In this document: piece after piece, positions 23,341 to 32,320 of the stretch
Layout: each line of letters starts with the position of its first letter
Position numbering within the stretch: position 1 is the stretch's first letter
Assembly: GCA_009787835.1 (NCBI GenBank)
Contig: WQSN01000018.1
Coordinates: 5,323 to 45,746 of the forward strand
Origin: Treponema sp.
GTDB taxonomy: Bacteria > Spirochaetota > Spirochaetia > Treponematales > Breznakiellaceae
Direction of reading: 5' to 3'
Length of the DNA stretch: 40,424 nt
Made by a program: the position numbers and the translations under genes
Notes under the pieces: generated by a model
The model's database searches: none
The model's input: only the letters and a program-made list of their open reading frames with translations
What the model was told of the DNA's origin: nothing

Positions 23341-24321
23341 ATGTTATCATTATTTAATATGAATGCTGAAAATGCCGTCTGTTTACTTTTGGAAGGCGCT
23401 GGGCGTATCATCAAGGGGAAGAGAGAATTTCTTGAACTGCTGCTTGCTTCAGTTTTCGCCGGAGGGCATGTTTTAATTGACGATTTTCCGGGGCTGGGTA
23501 AAACAACTGTCGCTAAAACAATTGCGAAATTAATCGGCAGTGAAAAGAAAGGGCTGGTTTTTAAAAGGATTCAATTTACCCCCGATCTTTTACCATACGA
23601 TATTACTGGCGTTGATGTGTACGATCCTGAATCGCGGACTTTTCGGTTCATTCCCGGTCCTGTGCTTGCTAATATTGTTTTGGCTGACGAAATTAACCGT
23701 ACAACGCCAAAGGTTCAGTCCGCATTGCTGGAAGTGATGGCGGAAAGACAGGTTACTATCGGGCAGGATACTCATAAGCCGCCGGAACCTTTTTTTGTAA
23801 TCGCTACGCAGAATCCAATCGAGACTGAAGGAACATTTCCCCTCCCGGCCGCGCAGCTTGATCGTTTTATGATGAAGCTATCCATGGGTTACCCTGACCG
23901 GGAAGCTGAACTCGCTGTCATTGAAGAAAACCCCGCCGAGATTGGTCTTTTAAATCTGGAGCCTGTTATCAGTCCTGAGTGTTTTTTAGCAGTGAAAAAG
24001 AACGCAGACAATATTTTCTGTCATCAATCACTTAAAGAGACAATTGCTGACATTATCAGGGATACGCGTATTCATAAAGAGTTCAGTCTTGGAGCAAGCC
24101 CGCGCGCATGCCTTCATTTTTTAGCGGCTGTAAGAGCGTATGCCTTAATCAAGGGACGGGAGTATGTTATAGATGAAGACCTCGCGGCGCTTGCGACGCC
24201 GGTACTCGCTCATCGTGTAAAACTTCGCGACCCAAGAGTTTCGCCCGAAAAATTTATCCGCGAAATATGCCTTGCCAGGCTGGAAAAACTTGAAAAGATC
24301 GATGGTAGCAAAACCGGTTAA
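23341..24321 (+). CDS. MoxR-family AAA+ ATPase
   Basis: The 326-residue protein is a MoxR-type AAA+ ATPase, a chaperone-like family that works with DUF58 and von Willebrand-type proteins. Walker A is at residues 49-56 (FPGLGKTT), Walker B is LADEINR (about 119-126), followed by the sensor region ATQNPIETEGTFPLPAAQLDRF. It overlaps the DUF58 gene by 20 nt. Neither the ATG at 23341 nor the in-frame ATG at 23359 has a ribosome-binding site. A TTGTTA/TATCAT pair (23321-23350) would start transcription near 23359, which may be the true start. Confidence 0.92.
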   Translation: MLSLFNMNAENAVCLLLEGAGRIIKGKREFLELLLASVFAGGHVLIDDFPGLGKTTVAKTIAKLIGSEKKGLVFKRIQFTPDLLPYDITGVDVYDPESRTFRFIPGPVLANIVLADEINRTTPKVQSALLEVMAERQVTIGQDTHKPPEPFFVIATQNPIETEGTFPLPAAQLDRFMMKLSMGYPDREAELAVIEENPAEIGLLNLEPVISPECFLAVKKNADNIFCHQSLKETIADIIRDTRIHKEFSLGASPRACLHFLAAVRAYALIKGREYVIDEDLAALATPVLAHRVKLRDPRVSPEKFIREICLARLEKLEKIDGSKTG

Positions 24322-25666
24322 ATTTAAATCTTACTTCATACCCCGGACGATGGGTGTTTTTGTCCTGCTGATAATTATTCTTTCATTTACGGCAGGAGCA
24401 ATCAGGCATGAGATGGTTCTTACACTGACTGGCTCTGTGTTTATGGTTGTTTGGGTCTATTGCTTAACGATGACTTTACTTCTGGCATTAATCCATCGGC
24501 GGCGCGCTGGCAGTATTTCCATTTGCCTTCACCCTGAAAAAATTATTGAAGGAGATCAGGTACAGATTATTTTATCTGAAGTAAAAAATTCAACATTTGC
24601 CTTATTAGGATTGGCAGGGAAAAATTTTCCAGATACAGCCGAACCGCGGCTTGCGCGTAACAAAAATTTTTTACAGTTTCCTGGAATTCTTGTCCGCTGC
24701 CGTTTGCTGCTTTGCACAAAGGACGGGCGCAGAATTGCGCATGATTTCAAACCTGAACGCAAAAGCGGTTTTTCCCAAATCGAGACTATTCAGGTAAAAA
24801 AGCGCGGCGCATATTATTCACCTAACGATGAGTTTATGGTTTTTGATATTCTCGGTTTTTTCCGCTTTATCTGCCGCATACCGGTTTCCATGTCCGTTCC
24901 GGATTTAGGCGCGCAAAATTTATCTGCGCGTCTTCTGGTCAGTCCGCTTGCTTCAGGCGATCCTCCTCCCATCCTGGCAAAGGGCGGAGAATCAAAAAGG
25001 CAGGACAGCCCTCCCATTGAACGCACAGATGAGTTTATCGATCATCGTCCTTATGTGCCAGGAGATGATCCGCGCCGCATTAACTGGAAACTCTACAGTC
25101 ACGGAGGCGAACTCTTTGTCCGTCAGGGAAGAAGGGAGCCGCCGCCTCATTCCAATATAACGATTCTAATTGACACGCAGTTTGATTCATTGTATACGGT
25201 AAAATCCGCGCGCGCCGCGGCGGATGTGTTATGTGAAAATGCACTGGCGATTATTAACAGCGCCGTAAAAGGCAGAAATATTCAGGTTGGTTTTACTGGC
25301 CAGTCAGAAAAAAGCTGCATCTCATACAATCAGGCAGAATTGGGATTTTATCTTGCCTATCCCTGGGCGCAGGCTTCGGTATCGCAGATGGCAGGTTTTC
25401 CTTCTGTTCCAAATGACAGCGCGATTGTCATATTGGCGATGCCAAGGCGTCTGCCCGCTTCACAGCCTTTCGCTCTGGATCATTTTTTGTCAGATAACCC
25501 AAACCGTTCAATAGAACTTATTTTTATATGCGAAGCGCGTGAAATCAGGCATAACGCAGATGAAATGAGAGCAGAAGCGGCTCAATCATGCGTTTCTTTT
25601 TATAACAGGCTTCCTGGCGTCAGGGCGTCAATAATAACCTGTAATCAAACAGGCGGTATACACTAA
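24302..25666 (+). CDS. DUF58-domain membrane protein
   Basis: About 454 residues: a short cytoplasmic tail, two membrane helices (about 15-65), a soluble beta-rich domain, and the DUF58 signature (DEFIDHRPYVPGDDPRRINW, then LFVRQ) near residues 240-275, followed by a von Willebrand-A-like region (ILIDTQFDSLY). DUF58 proteins accompany MoxR ATPases and transglutaminases in envelope-stress operons of unclear biochemistry. An upstream in-frame ATG at 24272 lies within moxR; ATG 24302 is chosen because it overlaps moxR by only 20 nt. Its TAA overlaps the next ATG (TAATG) by one base. Confidence 0.87.
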   Translation: MVAKPVKFKSYFIPRTMGVFVLLIIILSFTAGAIRHEMVLTLTGSVFMVVWVYCLTMTLLLALIHRRRAGSISICLHPEKIIEGDQVQIILSEVKNSTFALLGLAGKNFPDTAEPRLARNKNFLQFPGILVRCRLLLCTKDGRRIAHDFKPERKSGFSQIETIQVKKRGAYYSPNDEFMVFDILGFFRFICRIPVSMSVPDLGAQNLSARLLVSPLASGDPPPILAKGGESKRQDSPPIERTDEFIDHRPYVPGDDPRRINWKLYSHGGELFVRQGRREPPPHSNITILIDTQFDSLYTVKSARAAADVLCENALAIINSAVKGRNIQVGFTGQSEKSCISYNQAELGFYLAYPWAQASVSQMAGFPSVPNDSAIVILAMPRRLPASQPFALDHFLSDNPNRSIELIFICEAREIRHNADEMRAEAAQSCVSFYNRLPGVRASIITCNQTGGIH

Positions 25667-28600
25667 TGGAAAGAGTAATGACCTCTTCAATTGTCTTTCG
25701 TTCCGCCGCGCTGTTTTTAATATTTTACCAGGTCAGGTTAATTGCTTCGGATCTTGCCAATACTCCGGTTTTTACCGCGGCTCTGTTATCCGGTTTCGCT
25801 GTGGCCGTTTTTTTTTCAATTTTACGTGTTAACAATAAACATGTTAACTGCGCTGCGGTAATTATTTCAATAGCTCTTGTTCCATTGGTCAGCAGGACGT
25901 TAATCGCCATTCCGCGCCTTTTTATTCCCGAAAGTACCGGCGCCGCCGCTATCGCACTGGATTCTCTTTTGTTAGACATTGATCGTAATAATTTTGTTTC
26001 TCTCTTTCCGTTTTACTGGATCGCGGTTTCAACATGGTTCAGTATCCGCAGCCGCATGTTTTTAAGAGCTGCAATAATAGCGGATGCCGCTGTACTGCTC
26101 TTTATTTTCAGCGCCGCTCATACTGCAGAAATTGAAATTTACCGCTGGCCTGTAGTAATGATTATTGTATTTGCGGCAATTGTTTTTCTGCAAGCACTGG
26201 CACTTCTCTTTTCCATGCCGCCGCGGGTAAAACTTCAGGCAAGGGAAATTTGTTTCGCGGCAGCGTCCTTTTTAATTATAATTTCATTATGCGGCTTTTT
26301 ATTCCTTAAACCTTTTCAGGAAAGAGCGGCGGAAATGGGCGGCGGTCTTTTGGAGCCAAAACTTTTTAATTTTGATTTTTCAAAGTTTCTGAAACTGGAC
26401 TCAGAAATTTCCATGAATAATGATTTAATCCTGATTGTAAAAAAAGAAAATGATGATAATATTTTATTGCGCCGTTCTGTGCTTTCAGGTTATAACAACA
26501 AACAGGGCTTCCATATAATTGAGTTTTTTGATGAAAAAAATCACCCGCAGCATCTTCCTGACAGACAGGTAATTTTGGAGCCTCCTGTATTTGATAAGGC
26601 GCGGTATTCATTCCAGGAATATTTTTTTGTTAATTTTAACGCTTCGGCGTTTATCGGAAAAAAAGAGCCGGTTGTTATCAGCCCTTATGAAAACTGGGAC
26701 GTTTCTTCATTTAACAGCGCATACGCGGTAAAAAGCCTCGTAAGCTCAGCGGACTCCTGGGATCTGTACAATTCAACTGATGAAGGAGAACATCTGGCTC
26801 CCGCGCAGTTGGGTCTCAGCGAAGCTGAATATAAAATTTATACCGAATTCGGAAACGATGAACGTTTACGCGCTCTTGCCCTGAACATTACATTGGAATA
26901 TGATCGTTACGCGGAAAAAGTATCCGCTGTTTATAATTTTTTAAAATACGGTGATTATCGTTACAGTTTAAAACCAGGTATCGCCGCCGACGGGGATCAG
27001 CTTGGGCGGTTTCTTTTTCAGACAAAAAAAGGCTACTGCACTTATTACGCGTTTGCGATGACCCTTCTTCTTCGCTCTTTGGGAATTCCTGCACGTGTAG
27101 CAGCAGGTTTTTTTGTTGATCCGCAAACAAACACATTCGATTATTATCCTGTGCGTTCAAACATGGCGCATGCGTGGGTCGAAGTCGCGTTCCCGCATCT
27201 TGGCTGGATCGAGTTTGATCCCACCACAGAAATACTTGCCGAAGATGAAGATTTTTTATTTTCAGCCGGGGCAGATCCGGCTCTCTTTGAAAGGCTGATG
27301 CTTGAAATTCTTGAAAACCGTTCAGAGCTCAGAATTAAGGAAGGCGCGGACCGGGGAAAATCAGGTTCAGATTTTAATCTCTTGACGCGTAACATAGTCC
27401 CGTTTTTTTATAATTATTGGTATTACATTCTTGCCACTGTGTCAGCAGGTTTGTTTATATGTATCCGCTGCGGTGTATTTCTTTCCGTCTTCATGACGCG
27501 TAACGAACGAAAAAAAACTATTCGCATTATGAGACATTCATGCCGCCGTCTGCGTCTTGCAGGACTGAGGCGGGATCCCGCTTTATCGGAAAGTGAATGG
27601 GCTCTGGCGCTGGATGTCCGGTTTAACGGAATCTATCTGTTATATCAGTCCGCTGCGGCCGCCCGTTTCGCTCCTGTATTTTCCATGCGGGATTATTATA
27701 TGCAGCGGGAAAATTATGGAAAATTCTGCGTTTCATATAACAATCAGGTTCCATTGTGGCGGCGGATAATGGCATGGATTCTTCCGCCGCTGGCGTTTAT
27801 ATTAAAACCTGTTTTGCGGAAAAGTGATGGTATAATGCGTAACTGTAATAAAAACTGCAGGGTATTAATGATTATTTTCCTGCTTGTATGCGCATCAGAT
27901 CCGCGAACAAGAGCGCAAAACGAAAACGAAGCTGATTTAACAGAAAATGAATATTTGCCGGGCGCGGATGAACTGTACCATGAAGCATCTAACGCTGATT
28001 TTGCCGAACAATGGGAGCGCGCCATTGAATTATACAGAGAAGGAGGGAAACGCTTTCCGGATGACGCGCGGTTTCCATGGGCTCTTGGGAATCTTTATTA
28101 TGATCGCTCGCTTTACAGCCTTTCCTGGGAGGAATACCGGAAAGCTGAGGCAATTATTCCGGATAACCATGCAATTTTGTTGAGGCTCGCGAGGAACGCG
28201 GGGTATCTGAACCGCAATTCCGCCGCGGTTGATTATTATGAGCGCGTCCTTGAAATTGATCCGGATGACAGGGAAGCTATCGGCAGTTTGGGATGGATGT
28301 ACTTTAAAGTGCACAGGCTTGAAGACGGGGAAAAACTTTTATTATCCGCGCTTGATCGTTTCGGCGATGAGCCGGATTTTTCCATGACGCTGGGAACAAT
28401 TTATTCGGACATGTTCCGCTATGATGACAGCAGGTTTTGGTATAAAAAGGCGATTGCGTTAGGTGAAGATATAGGTGACAGATTGTTTACGTCAGTGGCG
28501 TGGTATAACCTTTCAATTCTGGAATCCAGGTTTTACCGTTATGATCTTTGCATGGACGCGACCAATTCATCGTTGGGTATACAGAAACGCGCTTCAGGCC

Positions 28601-29724
28601 ATATCGCGCGCGGTGAACTTTATAAACGCCGGCTTGATTTGGAAAAAGCCCAGGCGGAATTTGAAACAGCTTATGAATTGGACACTTCTCCTCTCGCAAA
28701 ATTAAATCTGGCTCAAATATATCAGGTTTCCGGGCGTTTGGAAGAAGCCCGCCTTTATGCCGAAGATTGTCTGAAAAGAAACGACAATTCATGGATGTTT
28801 AACTACGGAATAGATCCTGAGCGTTATAAAAGAGATATCCACCTTATACTTTACGAAACATATTCGGCTCTTGCCGAAACGGAACGTTTAACGCCACGGA
28901 CAAAACTGTATGATAAAATTCGTTCGCTGTTTAAAACAATAATGTATAAATTAAAATATGAAGTTAATTTAAGATTATACCGGAAATACTGCCTTGCAGC
29001 CGCGAACGCCTATACCGGCGGCTCGCAGGCTTCAGGGAGGCCTGGAAAAACAATCAGCGAAGACATGCCGCACCTTGATTCTTATATTCAATACGGCAAT
29101 GCTTTTAAGGCTTATCCGCGACGATCTCTCGCTTACCTGAACATGGCGCGCGCGTTTGAAACCGTTCTTATTCCCGCCGCGATTCCTTCTTATAATTATA
29201 AAGAAGGAACATTAATGGGCAGCGAATATCTTACGGAAAAAGCCCTGTACGGATTCGATCCTGTCTGGGAGAGTGAACTCATTGCTCTGTGTTACAGTGA
29301 GCTTGCCAAATCCAAAAATAGAAAAATTTTCAGCCAGAGCGGCTGGAATCCTGATATTGCTGCGGAAGAACTTTTTGCTCTCAATCGCGGCGCGCTGCGC
29401 CAGAAAGGAATAAAACTGCCGGTACAGATTAATATAGTTTTTTATGAAGAGACACCGGTATCAATGGCGGTAAATCCCAAAAAACATCTTGAAAGAGGCC
29501 TTGCCCGGGCGGGATTTAAAAAAGCGTCAGGTACAGTCAGATATATGTTAAATATAAAAATTGACGGATCAAAAGCAAACGGTTATACGGCGGTTACCGA
29601 GCTTACGGATAATACCGGTACACTCAACAAACTGCAGTATTCCTTACCGTTACGTGCAACTACGCGCGCCGATTGCTTCAATCTGGCAGGAATGCTGGGT
29701 AATAAAATATTTACAGTAGAGTAG
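25666..29724 (+). CDS. Transglutaminase-like membrane protein fused to a TPR protein
   Basis: This 1352-residue protein joins two modules. Residues 1-225 hold several membrane helices; residues about 400-530 hold a TgpA-like transglutaminase domain with a complete triad: C458 (KGYCTYYAFA), H502 (NMAHAWVEV) and D518 (IEFDPTTE). A further membrane helix follows (about 582-605) and a cytoplasmic-looking stretch. At residue 724 a second signal-like sequence begins (MRNCNKNCRVLMIIFLLVCA), and residues about 765-1000 form TPR-like helical repeats, then an unknown C-terminal domain. Residue 724 is an in-frame ATG (27835), so a separate protein could also start there. MoxR, DUF58 and transglutaminase genes commonly sit together. 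Confidence 0.85.
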   Translation: MERVMTSSIVFRSAALFLIFYQVRLIASDLANTPVFTAALLSGFAVAVFFSILRVNNKHVNCAAVIISIALVPLVSRTLIAIPRLFIPESTGAAAIALDSLLLDIDRNNFVSLFPFYWIAVSTWFSIRSRMFLRAAIIADAAVLLFIFSAAHTAEIEIYRWPVVMIIVFAAIVFLQALALLFSMPPRVKLQAREICFAAASFLIIISLCGFLFLKPFQERAAEMGGGLLEPKLFNFDFSKFLKLDSEISMNNDLILIVKKENDDNILLRRSVLSGYNNKQGFHIIEFFDEKNHPQHLPDRQVILEPPVFDKARYSFQEYFFVNFNASAFIGKKEPVVISPYENWDVSSFNSAYAVKSLVSSADSWDLYNSTDEGEHLAPAQLGLSEAEYKIYTEFGNDERLRALALNITLEYDRYAEKVSAVYNFLKYGDYRYSLKPGIAADGDQLGRFLFQTKKGYCTYYAFAMTLLLRSLGIPARVAAGFFVDPQTNTFDYYPVRSNMAHAWVEVAFPHLGWIEFDPTTEILAEDEDFLFSAGADPALFERLMLEILENRSELRIKEGADRGKSGSDFNLLTRNIVPFFYNYWYYILATVSAGLFICIRCGVFLSVFMTRNERKKTIRIMRHSCRRLRLAGLRRDPALSESEWALALDVRFNGIYLLYQSAAAARFAPVFSMRDYYMQRENYGKFCVSYNNQVPLWRRIMAWILPPLAFILKPVLRKSDGIMRNCNKNCRVLMIIFLLVCASDPRTRAQNENEADLTENEYLPGADELYHEASNADFAEQWERAIELYREGGKRFPDDARFPWALGNLYYDRSLYSLSWEEYRKAEAIIPDNHAILLRLARNAGYLNRNSAAVDYYERVLEIDPDDREAIGSLGWMYFKVHRLEDGEKLLLSALDRFGDEPDFSMTLGTIYSDMFRYDDSRFWYKKAIALGEDIGDRLFTSVAWYNLSILESRFYRYDLCMDATNSSLGIQKRASGHIARGELYKRRLDLEKAQAEFETAYELDTSPLAKLNLAQIYQVSGRLEEARLYAEDCLKRNDNSWMFNYGIDPERYKRDIHLILYETYSALAETERLTPRTKLYDKIRSLFKTIMYKLKYEVNLRLYRKYCLAAANAYTGGSQASGRPGKTISEDMPHLDSYIQYGNAFKAYPRRSLAYLNMARAFETVLIPAAIPSYNYKEGTLMGSEYLTEKALYGFDPVWESELIALCYSELAKSKNRKIFSQSGWNPDIAAEELFALNRGALRQKGIKLPVQINIVFYEETPVSMAVNPKKHLERGLARAGFKKASGTVRYMLNIKIDGSKANGYTAVTELTDNTGTLNKLQYSLPLRATTRADCFNLAGMLGNKIFTVE

Positions 29725-29739
29725 AGCCTTAGATTTAAT

Positions 29740-30645
29740 TTAATCAAGCTTTTCTATTATTTCTGCAATGATCTTGTCCGCTTCATCGGTGGAGACCTGA
29801 CAGGTTCCAACCTGGCGATGACCGCCGCCGCCGTAAGAAAGCAATAATGAGCCGACATCCGCGGTAGCGGAACGGTTTATTATGCTGTACCCGACAGTTA
29901 TGGCGACATTGGTTTTGTTACGACCGTCTATAATCCAGATGGAAATGTTTTGCTCCGGAAAAAGCGTGTAAATGTAAAACCGGTTTCCGGCGTAAATTGT
30001 CTCTACTCCGCGAAGATCCACCACCAGGGCGTTTTTGCTTGGTTTGGCGTGTTTTAAAATCATTTCTTTAAATAACTCAGTCTGCTGAAAATATAAATTA
30101 AGCCGTTCTTTGATATCTGGTAAAGCTAATATATCTTCAATGGATTTTTCCGCGCAGAGTTTTGCCAGATCCTTCATCAGTTCGTAATTGCTGATTGAAA
30201 AATTCCTGAAGCGGCCAAGGCCGGTACGCGGGTCCATGATAAAACCCAAAAGCACCCATCCGCCCGGATGAAGAATCTCACCTGCGGTAAGATTGCCTGA
30301 ATCTACTTTATCAACATAATGGATCATTTCTGAAAATCTGCTTAATTTCGCGTCGCCTCCGTAATATTCATAAACAACCCTTGCGCAGCTTGGAGCGTGT
30401 TTTGATACGCCTTCAAAAAATATGTCTTTGCCTAAACGCTCGGTTTCGCTTGAATGATGGTCAAACCAAATTTTACAGCCTTTAATATAGGGAATATTGG
30501 CCAGTATATCGTTATCTGTTGCTTCTACCAATCCGTCCTGAATATCCTTGGGGTGCACAAATTTCCAATCATCTATTAAGCCTAAATATACCAAAAGCGC
30601 TCCGCAAGCCAGGCCGTCAAAATCAGATCTGGTTAGTAACCTCAT
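29740..30645 (-). CDS. DHH/DHHA1-family phosphoesterase
   Basis: The 301-residue protein carries the DHH metal motifs: SDFDG (D8, D10) near the N-terminus, FDHHSSE (about 72-78), and a C-terminal DHHA1-like GGGGHRQVGTCQV. Such enzymes hydrolyse phosphodiesters in nanoRNA, pAp or cyclic dinucleotides; the substrate here cannot be told from sequence. Length fits the NrnA-like class, without extra sensory domains. AAGGA lies about 9 nt before the ATG. It is convergent with the transglutaminase-TPR gene, 15 nt apart. Confidence 0.85.
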   Translation of the reverse strand: MRLLTRSDFDGLACGALLVYLGLIDDWKFVHPKDIQDGLVEATDNDILANIPYIKGCKIWFDHHSSETERLGKDIFFEGVSKHAPSCARVVYEYYGGDAKLSRFSEMIHYVDKVDSGNLTAGEILHPGGWVLLGFIMDPRTGLGRFRNFSISNYELMKDLAKLCAEKSIEDILALPDIKERLNLYFQQTELFKEMILKHAKPSKNALVVDLRGVETIYAGNRFYIYTLFPEQNISIWIIDGRNKTNVAITVGYSIINRSATADVGSLLLSYGGGGHRQVGTCQVSTDEADKIIAEIIEKLD

Positions 30646-30707
30646 TTTTTTCCATCCTTGACATTAAAAATTAGATTGAATTTCAGCAATTCCTACAATC
30701 TCCTGAT

Positions 30708-30713
30708 ATTATA
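30708..30713 (-). promoter_or_regulatory. Candidate -10 element of the DHH phosphoesterase gene
   Basis: A consensus TATAAT on the minus strand, about 60 nt upstream of the ATG at 30645. The -35 region is poor (TTTTTC at 17 nt). The rest of 30646-30801 shows no other clear structure. Confidence 0.4.
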
Positions 30714-30801
30714 CACTATATATTAAAAATGAAAAAGACCTAAATGAAAATAAATGCAGATTTGTGAGTTTGCCTGAAGAAATGATCATGAATAGCCTTT
30801 C

Positions 30802-31590
30802 TTAAAATACCTTATCGGCCTTGGCTGTAAACCATTTAAATACAGCTTCTGCCCGGTTACCAAATGAATTGCTTATCCGGTCTCCCATGCCTGGTAAAGC
30901 AGCCGTTTTTGCTATGGAAACGGCGTAAATCAGCAGGGAATCGCCGCAGTCAATTACCGTAAAAACCGACCTTAATCTGTTCTTTCCAACAGCAGGAATA
31001 ATCCCATAACTCAATGCTGTTTCATTTTCCTGGGAAAAAAAGAAAGCGTCCTGTACCAGTTTAAAATCGTAGCGGTAAATATTGTCGCCAAAGGTTAAAT
31101 CTTTCTGTCTTGCGTAAAGGGTAAGCGATCCTGGCGGTTGTGGATAAACAGGATCGGGAAGCGGTTTTTTTGTCTGGGGCCCGTCTATAACGCCCGATGT
31201 TTCATAAAAGGTGCGCATAGTATTGCGGGTTGCCGAAAAATATTGAATCCCTGTTAATGTGCTTATGGCGAGCGTTTGGTTGAACAAGTCAGAACGCTGG
31301 GCGTTGTTCCAGTAATTTGAAGAGGCAGGTTTTTTATACAGATACAATGTCTCGACAGCCAAATTTGGATCAAGCGAAGATATCGCTCCTGTTACAAACT
31401 GACGCAGTTCATCATGTTTTGGCAATAATTTTAAAATGGGATTTCTAAGCTGCGTTTCACTGACAGAAGCGCCTGAACGCAACTGCGCCGCGTAAGCAGG
31501 GTCTACCAGCCCATCAAGCGATGCTGAAAAAACGAACGGAACACGAATCGCGAAGATAATAAAAAATAAAAAAGCTGCCCTGCGCGCCAT
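30802..31590 (-). CDS. Secreted protein of unknown function
   Basis: The 262-residue product begins with a signal peptide (MARRAAFLFFIIFAIRVPFVFSA, cleavage before SLDG). The mature part contains NPILKLLPKHDELRQFV, LYLYKKPASSNYWNNAQR and a predicted beta-rich C-terminal half (LTLYARQKDLTFGDNIYRY). It resembles a spirochaete-restricted secreted family, perhaps DUF6675, but I am not certain. The ATG directly abuts the jag stop codon (TAG then ATG), so it is almost surely co-transcribed with the rpmH-yidC-jag operon. A role at the envelope is inferred from the signal peptide and neighbours only. Confidence 0.7.
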   Translation of the reverse strand: MARRAAFLFFIIFAIRVPFVFSASLDGLVDPAYAAQLRSGASVSETQLRNPILKLLPKHDELRQFVTGAISSLDPNLAVETLYLYKKPASSNYWNNAQRSDLFNQTLAISTLTGIQYFSATRNTMRTFYETSGVIDGPQTKKPLPDPVYPQPPGSLTLYARQKDLTFGDNIYRYDFKLVQDAFFFSQENETALSYGIIPAVGKNRLRSVFTVIDCGDSLLIYAVSIAKTAALPGMGDRISNSFGNRAEAVFKWFTAKADKVF

Positions 31591-32310
31591 CTACTTTAAT
31601 CCGCGGTAATAAACCCGCACCTGTTTATATAAGCCCTCTCCTTCGCTCTTTGTTTCAACATCGTTAATATCATTCAGTGTTGTATGAATTAGCCACCTGT
31701 CAAATGGATTCATCGGCTCAAGCAGTATTGATCCGCGGTTTTCACGCACTTTCTCCGCGACATTATACGCAAGGCGGACAAGCGTCTCTTCGCGGCGGAT
31801 ACGGTAATTTTCGGTATCAAGAATAATTCTTAAATCTTCCCTGCCAAGTCTGCCTGCGAAAATGTTTATCAGAAGTTGCAGGGCGTCCAGATTTTTCCCT
31901 TTTTTCCCTATTAAGATTGATGAGTGTTCGGAATCGATTTTTAATCCCAATTTATGTTTATCTCTGAACAGAATCGAAACCTTGCCCGGATAACCCATGT
32001 GTTTGATAAGATTTGCGGTAAATTCCGTTATTTTTCTTTCTAAATCATTTTGCGGTTCAGGTTCGCCGAATACCGCTTTACTGACAGTATTTCTCCGGTT
32101 TCCTTCATGATCTCCCGTGTCATAAGCATCAGCTTCATAAGAGGCGGAATTTCCCGTATGAACCTTTATCCTGACAAAACCTTTCTTGAACAGCCCTTGT
32201 TTTTGTGTTTCAAGAATCTCAACATCAAAATCATCCTTTTCAAGACCAAGTTCTTCAGCCGCTTTGTCGATAGCTTCTTTTTCGGTGCGGCCTTCAAATT
32301 CATATACCAT
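31591..32310 (-). CDS. jag: KhpB/Jag RNA-binding protein
   Basis: About 239 residues with three domains: an N-terminal Jag-N domain (MVYEFEGRTEKEAIDKAAEE), a KH domain (about 90-165, with ILIGKKGKNLDALQ as the GxxG-type loop) and an R3H domain at the C-terminus (RWLIHTTLNDI, carrying the RxxxH motif). In other bacteria KhpB binds RNA with KhpA and influences cell division and translation. The start is set at the ATG at 32310, behind AAGGAG; an upstream ATG at 32352 lies inside yidC and would add a poorly conserved tail. It follows yidC, as is standard. Confidence 0.92.
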   Translation of the reverse strand: MVYEFEGRTEKEAIDKAAEELGLEKDDFDVEILETQKQGLFKKGFVRIKVHTGNSASYEADAYDTGDHEGNRRNTVSKAVFGEPEPQNDLERKITEFTANLIKHMGYPGKVSILFRDKHKLGLKIDSEHSSILIGKKGKNLDALQLLINIFAGRLGREDLRIILDTENYRIRREETLVRLAYNVAEKVRENRGSILLEPMNPFDRWLIHTTLNDINDVETKSEGEGLYKQVRVYYRGLK

Positions 32311-32320
32311 AAAAATCTCC

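Noticed and set aside
31139..31147. Perfect TGTGGATAA DnaA-box match
   Set aside because: Single site inside a coding sequence with no nearby boxes or AT-rich block; likely chance, and it weakens the value of isolated matches.
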